A stretch of DNA of 18,423 nt from Chlamydiota bacterium (lineage in GTDB: Bacteria; Auribacterota; UBA3054; B51-G9), in NCBI GenBank assembly GCA_030596365.1, contig JAUVKG010000010.1, positions 1-18,423 on the forward strand, read 5' to 3'. Shown here piece by piece: positions 1-5,275 of this stretch. Below the pieces are notes generated by a model. It did no database searches. It was not told the DNA's origin and saw only the letters and a list, made by a program, of their open reading frames with translations. Positions within the stretch are counted from its first letter, which is position 1; the number at the start of each line of letters is the position of its first letter. A program made the translations under genes and the position numbers.

Positions 1-150
1 GCCGCAATAGATTTGAAAGATGGAAGAAGAGATGGGAAAGTGGCAATTTCAGGACCGAGAAACTGCACAAAATGCGGCCGCGTTAATTCTATAAGACAAA
101 TGTACTGCATTTATTGCGGAACATTCTTAGATACCAAACCGTTTAAGTAA
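1..150 (+). CDS. C-terminal end of a zinc-ribbon protein (partial)
   Basis: The window opens inside a reading frame that stays open from base 1 to a TAA at 148-150, giving the last 49 residues of a protein. The visible part has two CxxC knuckles, NCTKCG and YCIYCG, separated by 11 residues. This is the spacing of a small treble-clef or zinc-ribbon domain, which typically binds one zinc ion. The residues before it are charged and glycine-containing and give no family. Zinc ribbons of this kind are often C-terminal appendages on membrane or regulatory proteins, so the function cannot be told from this fragment. The stop codon lies inside the first unit of an 8-bp tandem array. The upstream part is outside the window. 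Confidence 0.7.
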   Translation, partial: AAIDLKDGRRDGKVAISGPRNCTKCGRVNSIRQMYCIYCGTFLDTKPFK

Positions 151-184
151 TTGGGTAATTGAAGAATTGAAGAATTGAGGAATT
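146..184. repeat. 8-bp tandem array (AATTGAAG-type) over a stop codon
   Basis: Five degenerate 8-mers follow in phase: AGTAATTG, GGTAATTG, AAGAATTG twice, and AGGAATT. The TAA that ends the zinc-ribbon protein (148-150) is part of the first unit. The remaining space up to the tRNA (185-221) is AT-rich and I see nothing else in it. Confidence 0.7.
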
Positions 185-221
185 AACGCTTGTCGTTCAA
201 TTGCTAAATTAATAAATTAAA

Positions 222-311
222 TGGCGGAGAGTCAGGGATTCGAACCCTGGGTACAGTTTCCCGCACACTGCCTTTCCAAGGCAGCCCGTTCGACCACTCC
301 GGCAACTCTCC
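222..311 (-). tRNA. tRNA-Ser (anticodon GGA)
   Basis: Read on the minus strand, the 7-bp acceptor stem GGAGAGT/ACTCTCC closes the molecule. It is followed by discriminator G and an encoded CCA (222-224). The anticodon stem CTGCC/GGCAG encloses the loop TTGGAAA, with anticodon GGA at 275-277, which decodes UCC and UCU serine codons. The T arm carries GGTTCGAATCC. The long variable arm between the anticodon and T stems is the class II structure expected for serine. Length is 90 nt including CCA. Confidence 0.96.
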
Positions 312-421
312 GCAAGCTTATAAATATATTTATTTACGAATAATAATTTTACTCAAAGAACTTTAAAAAAACAAGAGCATATTTAAGTGTCAGTATTCAA
401 GCAATCCATCAATTCATTTTG

Positions 422-476
422 GATTTTAGATTTATGATTTTAGATTTTTCATCACTCCATCACTCCATTACTCCAT
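422..476. repeat. Degenerate 14-bp and 8-bp tandem units downstream of nadA
   Basis: GATTTTAGATTTAT at 422-435 is followed by GATTTTAGATTTTT at 436-449. Three 8-mers come next: ATCACTCC twice and ATTACTCC (451-474). In the minus orientation the 8-mers read as the GGAGTAAT/GGAGTGAT family, which also flanks the hairpin core after the molybdopterin subunit at 13475-13547. The segment 312-421 between the tRNA and this array holds no convincing gene; it should contain the tRNA promoter, which I cannot place with confidence. Confidence 0.65.
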
Positions 477-505
477 TTAGGACGCTGGGGACAGCGTCCC
501 TCCAA
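477..505 (-). repeat. 29-nt hairpin repeat core, copy 1
   Basis: On the minus strand this 29-nt element contains GGACGCTG-TCCC-CAGCGTCC, an 8-bp GC-rich stem with a 4-nt loop. It is identical over all 29 nt to the copy at 13497-13525 and matches the copy inside the molybdopterin subunit gene (12497-12525) at 27 of 29 positions. It lies just downstream of nadA, in the same orientation relative to the gene as the other copies. A REP- or MITE-like origin is likely; a role as a 3'-end stabiliser is possible. Confidence 0.85.
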
Positions 506-510
506 CTCCA

Positions 511-1416
511 TCACCCTATCTCCACCATTTTCTTTACAGAATTCTCAGCTGCTAATCTAATTTCTTCATCAAGTTTTATTTCATATTCCATATCTTCAAG
601 CGACCATAAAACTTTTTCAAGTGTTGTAAGTTTCATATTTGGACAATCACCTAGAATTGACAGTGGATAAAAGACTTTTTCAGGATTTTCTTTTTTTAAC
701 GTGTGAAGAATTCCTATTTCAGTTCCTATTATAAATTCTTTTTTATCGGACTCGCGGCAATAAGCAAGTATCTGTGAAGTGCTTCCAATAAAATCGGCAA
801 GTGAAAGTACGTCGCCTGTAGCTTCCGGATGAACACAAACCGGAGCATCCGGATGATTTTTTCTCGCGTCCTCGACATCTTTTGTTAAAAATCTATGATG
901 AGTTGGACAATATCCCTGCCATAGAGTAATTTTTCTTCCTGTTTTTCCGCGAACATAGTCACCAAGGCTTTGATCCGGTACAAAAAGAATTTCTTTATCT
1001 TCAGGCAATGATTCAATAATTTTCACCGCGTTTGCTGAAGTGCAGCAAACATCCGATTCCGCCTTGATTTCCGCTGAACAATTTACATAAGCAACAACCA
1101 GAGCATCCGGATGTTCAGTTTTAAATGCCAGCAATTCTTTTTTTGTAAGCATATTTGCCATAGGGCATCCTGCATTTTCATCAGGCAGAATAACTGTTTT
1201 TTCCGGTGAAAGAATTTTTGCCGTTTCGGCCATAAAATGAACACCGCAAAATATTATTACATCCGCTTCAGTCTCAGCCGCCTTTCTTGAAAGCGCTAGA
1301 GAATCGCCCACGAAATCGGCAATATCCTGAACATCGCCTATTTGATAATTATGCGCGAGAATAACGGCATTTTTTTCTTTTCGAAGTTTGTTGATTTTTT
1401 CAATTATAGTTTTCAT
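511..1416 (-). CDS. nadA: Quinolinate synthase NadA
   Basis: NadA condenses iminoaspartate with dihydroxyacetone phosphate to quinolinate, the second step of de novo NAD synthesis, using an oxygen-sensitive [4Fe-4S] cluster in the cytoplasm. The three cluster cysteines sit in the expected motifs: C84 in NAGCPMA, C170 in QGYCPTHH and C258 in GDCPNMKLTTL. The substrate-binding AHNYQ (21-25) and CTSANA (125-130) segments are intact. I start at ATG 1416, giving 301 residues as is usual. An upstream in-frame ATG at 1464 would add 16 residues derived from the CACAAAG repeat and is unlikely. There is no strong Shine-Dalgarno site. The TGA stop (511-513) lies in an 8-bp repeat unit flanking the hairpin core. 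No nadB or nadC partner is in the window. Confidence 0.96.
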   Translation of the reverse strand: MKTIIEKINKLRKEKNAVILAHNYQIGDVQDIADFVGDSLALSRKAAETEADVIIFCGVHFMAETAKILSPEKTVILPDENAGCPMANMLTKKELLAFKTEHPDALVVAYVNCSAEIKAESDVCCTSANAVKIIESLPEDKEILFVPDQSLGDYVRGKTGRKITLWQGYCPTHHRFLTKDVEDARKNHPDAPVCVHPEATGDVLSLADFIGSTSQILAYCRESDKKEFIIGTEIGILHTLKKENPEKVFYPLSILGDCPNMKLTTLEKVLWSLEDMEYEIKLDEEIRLAAENSVKKMVEIG

Positions 1417-1437
1417 TTGTCGCTTTTTTATTTTTTT

Positions 1438-1578
1438 ATTAGCCACAAAGGCTCTAAGACACAAAGAATTAATTTATTTTAATATTAGATTTAAAACAAT
1501 AAAAATCGCGTAAGCGCCCCGCGTCTGCCGGGGTTTCTTCTCTTTTCTTTTCGTGTCTTTGTGCCTTCGTGGCTATTT
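1438..1578. repeat. Inverted pair of CACAAAG-type 8-mer blocks between two genes
   Basis: A block at 1439-1466 reads, on the plus strand, AGCCACAAAGGCTCTAAGAC followed by ACAAAG. A block at 1547-1577 reads the related AGCCACGAAGGCACAAAGAC plus ACGAAA on the minus strand. Each is about three degenerate 8-mers. Because they face each other, a minus-strand transcript could fold them into a long imperfect stem around the 75-bp centre. The right block supplies the TAG stop of the glycosyltransferase; the left block touches the nadA leader. Confidence 0.65.
1517..1533 (-). terminator. Possible terminator hairpin after the glycosyltransferase
   Basis: CCCCG (1517-1521) and CGGGG (1529-1533) form a 5-bp GC stem with a 7-nt loop. 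In the minus direction it is followed, after a short GC spacer, by ATTTTTATTGTTTT. The spacing between stem and T run is longer than in a textbook intrinsic terminator, so the call is weak. Confidence 0.3.
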
Positions 1579-2538
1579 TTTATTTGTTAAACCAGACGCA
1601 GTCATTTCAAGCACATATTCAAGCGGTGGAAGTTTTTTTGTAAAAACATATTTCCACGCATGAAAAAGTCCTTTTAAATACGCAATTGTAAATTCCTTTT
1701 TTCGCGTTTTGAAAATTAATACATAAAGATAATAAGCGTTGAATAAAATCTGCCAAAATAATAAATATACAATCTGCTGATACCATCTCGCATATCGAAT
1801 TATTAATACCGTTCGGTTACGCGCTAAAATATAAGCCCGCGCAGGATTAGTCATACCGAGTTTTCTCGCAGCAGTCGAGTTGTGTTTTTGTTTATGATAA
1901 ATAACTGCATTGAGTATTACATGAGCAAATAATCCCTTTTTATTCATTCTTCTTACATAATCCTCATCAGCAAGAGTTGAAAAAAAGCTGTCATCCATAT
2001 AACCGTTTTTCTCAATTGTTTCCCTGCGAATCAATGTTGAATTAGGCACTCTTTTTGTATCTCTGAAAATATCCCCTTCACCAATTTTCTTTGAACATAA
2101 TAAATTCTTGCCACTCCACATTGACGTTTCGCCGCCCGCAAGGACAACTTTTTCAGGCGCGTCATAAAATTCAAGAATTAAAGGAACAGTTATTCCGATA
2201 TTTTTATTTTCCGGAGCGTAAAGATAATCAACCAATTTTCGCAGCATATCGGGTTCAACTTCGTTATCATCATCGACGAGAAAAACGCAATCGCCTTTAA
2301 AGCATCTAATTGCCACGTTGTGACAAAAAGACAGACCCATATTTTTTTCATTACGAATAAGTTTTACAGAGGGATATTTTTCCCGAACCATTTCCGGCGT
2401 GCCGTCAGTCGAAGCATTATCGATGACCAAAAACTCAAAAACAGGATAATCGCTTTTCAAAATTGAAGCAATACAATCATCAAGCACATCTTTTCGATTT
2501 GCTGTTATAATTGCGACTGTGACTGTATGAAAATCCAT
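1573..2538 (-). CDS. Family 2 glycosyltransferase
   Basis: A 321-residue GT-A fold glycosyltransferase that would transfer a sugar from a nucleotide sugar to an unknown acceptor, probably in cell-surface polysaccharide or glycolipid synthesis. The N-terminus (6-50) has the GT2 opening strand VAIITANRK and the LVIDNASTDGT nucleotide-binding motif. The DXD-like VDDDN at 88-92 should bind the divalent metal. A later ADEDYVRR segment matches the family's ED acceptor motif. A hydrophobic stretch near residues 245-265 suggests membrane association. ATG 2538 directly abuts an array of GGATTGTT units with no Shine-Dalgarno site, so translation initiation is unusual. The TAG stop is part of a CACAAAG-type repeat. 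It is co-directional with uppP and nadA. The exact substrate cannot be inferred. Confidence 0.9.
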   Translation of the reverse strand: MDFHTVTVAIITANRKDVLDDCIASILKSDYPVFEFLVIDNASTDGTPEMVREKYPSVKLIRNEKNMGLSFCHNVAIRCFKGDCVFLVDDDNEVEPDMLRKLVDYLYAPENKNIGITVPLILEFYDAPEKVVLAGGETSMWSGKNLLCSKKIGEGDIFRDTKRVPNSTLIRRETIEKNGYMDDSFFSTLADEDYVRRMNKKGLFAHVILNAVIYHKQKHNSTAARKLGMTNPARAYILARNRTVLIIRYARWYQQIVYLLFWQILFNAYYLYVLIFKTRKKEFTIAYLKGLFHAWKYVFTKKLPPLEYVLEMTASGLTNKK

Positions 2539-2773
2539 GGATTGTTGGATTGTTGGATTGTTGGATTACTTGATACTTGATACTGGATTCTGGATACTGG
2601 ATTCTGGATACTGGATACTGGATACTGGATACTGGATACTGGATACTGGATACTGGATTACGGATTACTGATTACTGATTACCGATTACCGATTACCGAT
2701 TACCGATTACCGATTACCGATTACCGATTACCGATTACCGATTACCGATTACCGATTACCGATTACCGAATAC
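2539..2773. repeat. Tandem array of 8-mers grading into 29 heptamers
   Basis: The array starts with four 8-mers (GGATTGTT three times, then GGATTACT). It then runs as 29 in-phase heptamers in blocks: TGATACT x2, GGAT(A/T)CT x10, GGATTAC x2, TGATTAC x2, CGATTAC x12 and a terminal CGAATAC. No indels break the 7-bp phase. On the minus strand the GATTACC-type units read GGTAATC, putting a TAA in every unit and, over three units, in every frame. The array separates the end of uppP from the glycosyltransferase start codon. Confidence 0.95.
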
Positions 2774-2775
2774 TT

Positions 2776-2820
2776 TTCCGGCGTTGCCGGAATCTGGTCT
2801 TTCCAAGACCGGCTACGACG
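2776..2820 (-). repeat. REP-like double hairpin overlapping the uppP stop codon
   Basis: Two adjacent short hairpins are visible. TTCCGGC-GTT-GCCGGAA spans 2776-2792 and GGTCTT-TCC-AAGACC spans 2796-2810, followed by GGCTACGACGCG. The uppP TAG stop (2813-2815) is inside the element. No T run follows in the minus direction, so this looks like a repetitive extragenic palindrome rather than an intrinsic terminator. A second hairpin ending in GGCTAC is at 17582-17606. Confidence 0.5.
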
Positions 2821-3664
2821 CGATACAAATTAAACCAATTATCCATAGATATGTCGCAAACTTATGCAAATCTCCTGTTACAAGAAGATTAATCATATAA
2901 CGAATCGCAAGATAACCTGTTATCATTGCAACGAGAACTCCAACGAGCATTGCTTTAAATTCCGGCGGATGATAATTAAAAATTATATTCAATTCTTTAT
3001 ATTCGCTAAGAATTGCGCCAAGAATAATCGGGATAGACATAAGAAAAGAAAATCTTGCGGTAAAATCTCGCGAAAGTCCACACTTTAAACCGGTTGCAAT
3101 TGTTGCTCCGCTTCTTGATATGCCCGGAATTATTGCAATTGCCTGAGCAGCGCCGATTTTCAGTGCCGTGACCCAGGTAAGTTTTTCAGGGCCGAAACCT
3201 TTTGTCTTTTCTCCAGTGCGTTTTTTTATAATTTGGTCAGCCTGTTTAATAAATACAGTTGCGGTTATTATAAACGCAACCCCAACAAGTTGATAAGGCG
3301 CTACGGGAAAATTCCCGATTTTTAATCCTGTAGTCAGAAAAAGTTTGTCAATTCTATTGGCAAAAAAATAACCGAAAAATCCACCAGGAATTGTTGCTAC
3401 AACAACTGCAAGGAAAATGGACCTTCCATACCCTTTTCCGGTAATCGTCTCAGATACAATTCTTACAATATCTTTCCATAATGCGGCGATAATCGCCACA
3501 AGTGTTCCAGCATGAAGCATCAAAATGTAAGGTCCTGTAACACCATGAGCGCCATAAAAATATTTTGTAAAGACAAGATGACCAGAACTTGAGACAGGTA
3601 AAAATTCAGTGAGCCCCTGCACTGCACCGACTATAATGGCGTCCAGCATAGTTAATTCAGTCAA
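2813..3664 (-). CDS. uppP: Undecaprenyl-diphosphatase UppP/BacA
   Basis: This integral membrane phosphatase dephosphorylates undecaprenyl diphosphate, recycling the lipid carrier for peptidoglycan and other envelope polymers. Excess activity gives bacitracin tolerance in other bacteria. Both signature motifs are present: QGLTEFLPVSSSGHL (residues 16-30, catalytic E20 and nearby H29) and PGISRSGATI (180-189, R184). About eight hydrophobic segments fit the family. I choose TTG 3664 (283 residues) because AGGAG (3672-3676) lies 7 nt upstream. ATG 3649 is possible but lacks a well-spaced site. The start is 1 nt after the stop of a 49-codon ORF, suggesting translational coupling. The last codons and TAG stop fall in a REP-like element. 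Confidence 0.95.
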   Translation of the reverse strand: MTELTMLDAIIVGAVQGLTEFLPVSSSGHLVFTKYFYGAHGVTGPYILMLHAGTLVAIIAALWKDIVRIVSETITGKGYGRSIFLAVVVATIPGGFFGYFFANRIDKLFLTTGLKIGNFPVAPYQLVGVAFIITATVFIKQADQIIKKRTGEKTKGFGPEKLTWVTALKIGAAQAIAIIPGISRSGATIATGLKCGLSRDFTARFSFLMSIPIILGAILSEYKELNIIFNYHPPEFKAMLVGVLVAMITGYLAIRYMINLLVTGDLHKFATYLWIIGLICIAS

Positions 3665-3665
3665 T

Positions 3666-3815
3666 TTATTTCTCCTGTTTATTTTCAGTTTTATAAGATT
3701 GATCTGCTGATGTTTCAAGCGGACTTGAAAAAGCAAAAACTATAAACGCAGTTATAGCAATCATTGAAAACACCAGTGCATACCACGGTGCATGAATTTC
3801 ATTATTATTTTTCAT
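3666..3815 (-). CDS. 49-residue predicted single-pass membrane micro-protein
   Basis: A 50-codon frame on the minus strand starts at ATG 3815 and ends with TAA at 3666-3668, 1 nt before the TTG start of uppP. The product begins MKNNNEIHAPWYALVFSMIA, continues with a hydrophobic ITAFIVFAF helix, and ends in a polar charged tail (NKQEK). The layout is a short polar N-terminus, one membrane helix of about 20 residues and a hydrophilic C-terminus. The Shine-Dalgarno site of uppP is inside its last codons, so the two genes are probably translationally coupled. I do not recognise a family. It could be a real small membrane partner of UppP or only an upstream coupling ORF; the balanced transmembrane composition favours a real protein. 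Confidence 0.55.
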   Translation of the reverse strand: MKNNNEIHAPWYALVFSMIAITAFIVFAFSSPLETSADQSYKTENKQEK

Positions 3816-3826
3816 ATTTGTTATTC

Positions 3827-3870
3827 TTTTAACTTTTAACTTTTAACTTTTAACTATTAACTATTAACTA
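3827..3870. repeat. Heptamer array TTTTAAC/TATTAAC overlapping the aminotransferase stop
   Basis: Four TTTTAAC units (3827-3854) are followed by two TATTAAC units (3855-3868) and TA. The aminotransferase's final serine codon and TAA stop (3864-3866, minus strand) are inside the last unit. The unit contains TTAA, so a TAA is available on both strands. Confidence 0.9.
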
Positions 3871-5033
3871 ATTCCCACAAATCTTTTTATTCTTCGTACA
3901 GCTTCTTCAATATCGCTCAAAGATGCCGCGTAAGCCATTCTAACAAATTTATCGCCGCCTGCGCCGAACGCTTCACCCGGAACAACAGCCACGTTTTCCT
4001 GTTGAAGTAATTTTGTGGCAAATTCCATTCCGTTCATTCCTGTTGTTTCAACAGACGCGAAAGCATAAAACGCGCCTTCGGGGAGATTACATTTTAATCC
4101 GCAATCATTTAATCCTGCAATAAGTAATTTCCGTCTGCGATTATATTCTCTCGTCATTTTTTTCACTTCCGGCAATCCGTTTTTTAATGCTTCAATAGCT
4201 GCCATTTGACTAATTATTGGCGCGCAAAGCATTGTATATTGATGAATTTTAGTCATCGCGGAAATAATTTTTTCAGGCCCACAGGCATAACCAAGGCGAA
4301 ACCCTGTCATTGCGTATCCTTTAGAAAAGCCGTTCAAATAAATTGTTCGCTCTTTCATTTCTGCTAAACTCGGCATAGCGACATGCTCAAGGTCATAAGA
4401 AAGGTGATCATAAATTTCATCACTAATCAGCAAAACATCATTTTTCTTAATTACTTCGGCAATAGACTCAAGTTCTTTTTTATTATAACTTGCGCCCGTG
4501 GGATTTGAAGGATAATTCAAAACGATTGCACGCGTTTTTGGAGTAATCAGTTTTTCAATTGATTCGGCAGTAACTTTGAACCCGGGAAGCTCCCAGGTTT
4601 CTAAAATCACGGGCGTCCCGCCGGCAAGTTTTACTGTCGGTATATACGAAACATAACATGGCTCCGGTATGATCACTTCATCGCCCGCGTCAAGTATTGC
4701 CCGCATAACTAAGTCCATTGCTTCGCTGACGCCAACAGTGATTAAGATTTCATTTTTCGGATTATATTTAATTTTTCTTTCTTTTATTAGATAAACGGCG
4801 ATTTGCTCAAGCAATTCTTTAAGTCCACGATTAGAAGTGTAAGATGTATAACCATTTTCCAGGGCAAAAACTGCTGCTTTGCAGATATGCCGCGGAGTCG
4901 CGAAATCGGGTTCGCCCACGCCAAGTGAAATCACGTCATCCATTCCAAGCACTAAATCAAAGAAAGCGCGAATGCCTGATGGCGGTAATTCATCTACGAG
5001 TGTAGAAATTTTATGTATTTTTTTATTATTCAT
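3864..5033 (-). CDS. Class I PLP-dependent aminotransferase
   Basis: A 389-residue cytoplasmic fold-type I aminotransferase, close in pattern to the broad aspartate/aromatic amino acid aminotransferase group (PatA-like). PLP is held by K238 in the NGFSKGYAMTGFRLGY motif. N177 (YPSNPTG), D205 and Y208 (ISDEIYD) contact the cofactor, R246 its phosphate, and the arginine of FVRMAYA near residue 367 should bind the substrate carboxylate. Length and N-terminus are typical. It lies behind a strong promoter and a short ORF resembling the start of an Lrp/AsnC regulator, a pairing common for this aminotransferase type. It diverges from hisD but does not look like HisC. The TAA stop and last codon come from a TATTAAC heptamer array. 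The amino donor is uncertain. Confidence 0.92.
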   Translation of the reverse strand: MNNKKIHKISTLVDELPPSGIRAFFDLVLGMDDVISLGVGEPDFATPRHICKAAVFALENGYTSYTSNRGLKELLEQIAVYLIKERKIKYNPKNEILITVGVSEAMDLVMRAILDAGDEVIIPEPCYVSYIPTVKLAGGTPVILETWELPGFKVTAESIEKLITPKTRAIVLNYPSNPTGASYNKKELESIAEVIKKNDVLLISDEIYDHLSYDLEHVAMPSLAEMKERTIYLNGFSKGYAMTGFRLGYACGPEKIISAMTKIHQYTMLCAPIISQMAAIEALKNGLPEVKKMTREYNRRRKLLIAGLNDCGLKCNLPEGAFYAFASVETTGMNGMEFATKLLQQENVAVVPGEAFGAGGDKFVRMAYAASLSDIEEAVRRIKRFVGIS

Positions 5034-5045
5034 AATTTTCTTAAA

Positions 5046-5065
5046 GTTACAAGGTTACAAGGTTA
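5046..5065. repeat. Short 8-bp repeat GTTACAAG between regulator remnant and aminotransferase
   Basis: Two and a half units: GTTACAAG at 5046-5053 and 5054-5061, then GTTA. On the minus strand they read CTTGTAAC and provide the TAA (5055-5057) that ends the Lrp-like fragment. Confidence 0.6.
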
Positions 5066-5129
5066 TTGCAACTATTTCCGCCGGAGACTTCCTGGCGTCC
5101 TGCATTAAAATTTCAAGAATATCATCCAT
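5055..5129 (-). pseudogene. 24-codon remnant resembling the start of an Lrp/AsnC regulator
   Basis: ATG 5129 is preceded by AAGGA (5138-5142) at 8 nt spacing and by a near-consensus promoter, so it is set up for translation. The peptide starts MDDILEILMQDARKSPAEI and stops at a TAA inside a CTTGTAAC repeat. That sequence has the look of the first helices of Lrp/AsnC regulators, where an LL-x-DAR-x-(S/T)P-x-EIA segment opens the helix-turn-helix, and such regulators often sit directly upstream of this type of aminotransferase. A complete gene would need about 130-140 more codons; only about 20 nt separate this stop from the aminotransferase start. I infer a deletion linked to the repeat. The alternative is a leader peptide. 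Family assignment rests on a short stretch. Confidence 0.5.
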
Positions 5130-5171
5130 TAATCTTATCCTTCAGTATTTTAAGCCTATTAGTAGTAAATA

Positions 5172-5200
5172 ATTATATCAAATCGTCGAATTAGCGTCAA
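5172..5200 (-). promoter_or_regulatory. Near-consensus sigma70 promoter for the aminotransferase transcript
   Basis: On the minus strand TTGACG (5195-5200) and TATAAT (5172-5177) are separated by exactly 17 bp. It points toward the Lrp-like fragment, whose ATG is about 43 nt downstream of the -10 box, and the aminotransferase. Confidence 0.8.
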
Positions 5201-5208
5201 TGCTAATT
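5189..5208. promoter_or_regulatory. Operator-like inverted repeat between divergent promoters
   Basis: AATTAGC (5189-5195) and GCTAATT (5202-5208) form a perfect 7-bp inverted repeat with a 6-bp centre. It covers the -35 box of the minus-strand promoter and ends 7 bp before the -35 of the hisD promoter, a typical position for a repressor or activator that would act on both transcripts. The binding protein is unknown. Confidence 0.5.
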
Positions 5209-5215
5209 TGCATTA

Positions 5216-5244
5216 TTGAATTTCATGTTAAAAAATGGTAAAAT
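5216..5244 (+). promoter_or_regulatory. hisD promoter
   Basis: TTGAAT (5216-5221) and TAAAAT (5239-5244) are 17 bp apart. Transcription would begin near 5251, leaving a leader of about 25 nt that holds the AGGAG site for the TTG start at 5276. This makes any hisD start upstream of about 5250 implausible. Confidence 0.7.
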
Positions 5245-5275
5245 CTATATTGTAACAATATTAGGAGTTACTGCT

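Noticed and set aside
419..670. 83-residue plus-strand ORF opposite the end of nadA
   Set aside because: It is a shadow of nadA on the other strand and of the CTCCATCA repeats; no ribosome site or recognisable domain.
1417..1464. N-terminal extension of NadA from ATG 1464
   Set aside because: The 16 added residues come from the CACAAAG-type repeat and lysine-rich AT sequence; the family start fits ATG 1416.
3864..5033. Aminotransferase as HisC, because hisD is adjacent
   Set aside because: The motif set (NGFSKGYAMTGFRLGY, YPSNPTG context) fits the aspartate/aromatic aminotransferase group, and the gene is divergent from hisD, not in an operon with it.
5216..5275. HisD start at TTG 5216
   Set aside because: This triplet is part of the predicted -35 box and the segment covers the promoter; TTG 5276 has AGGAG at the right distance and matches the family N-terminus.
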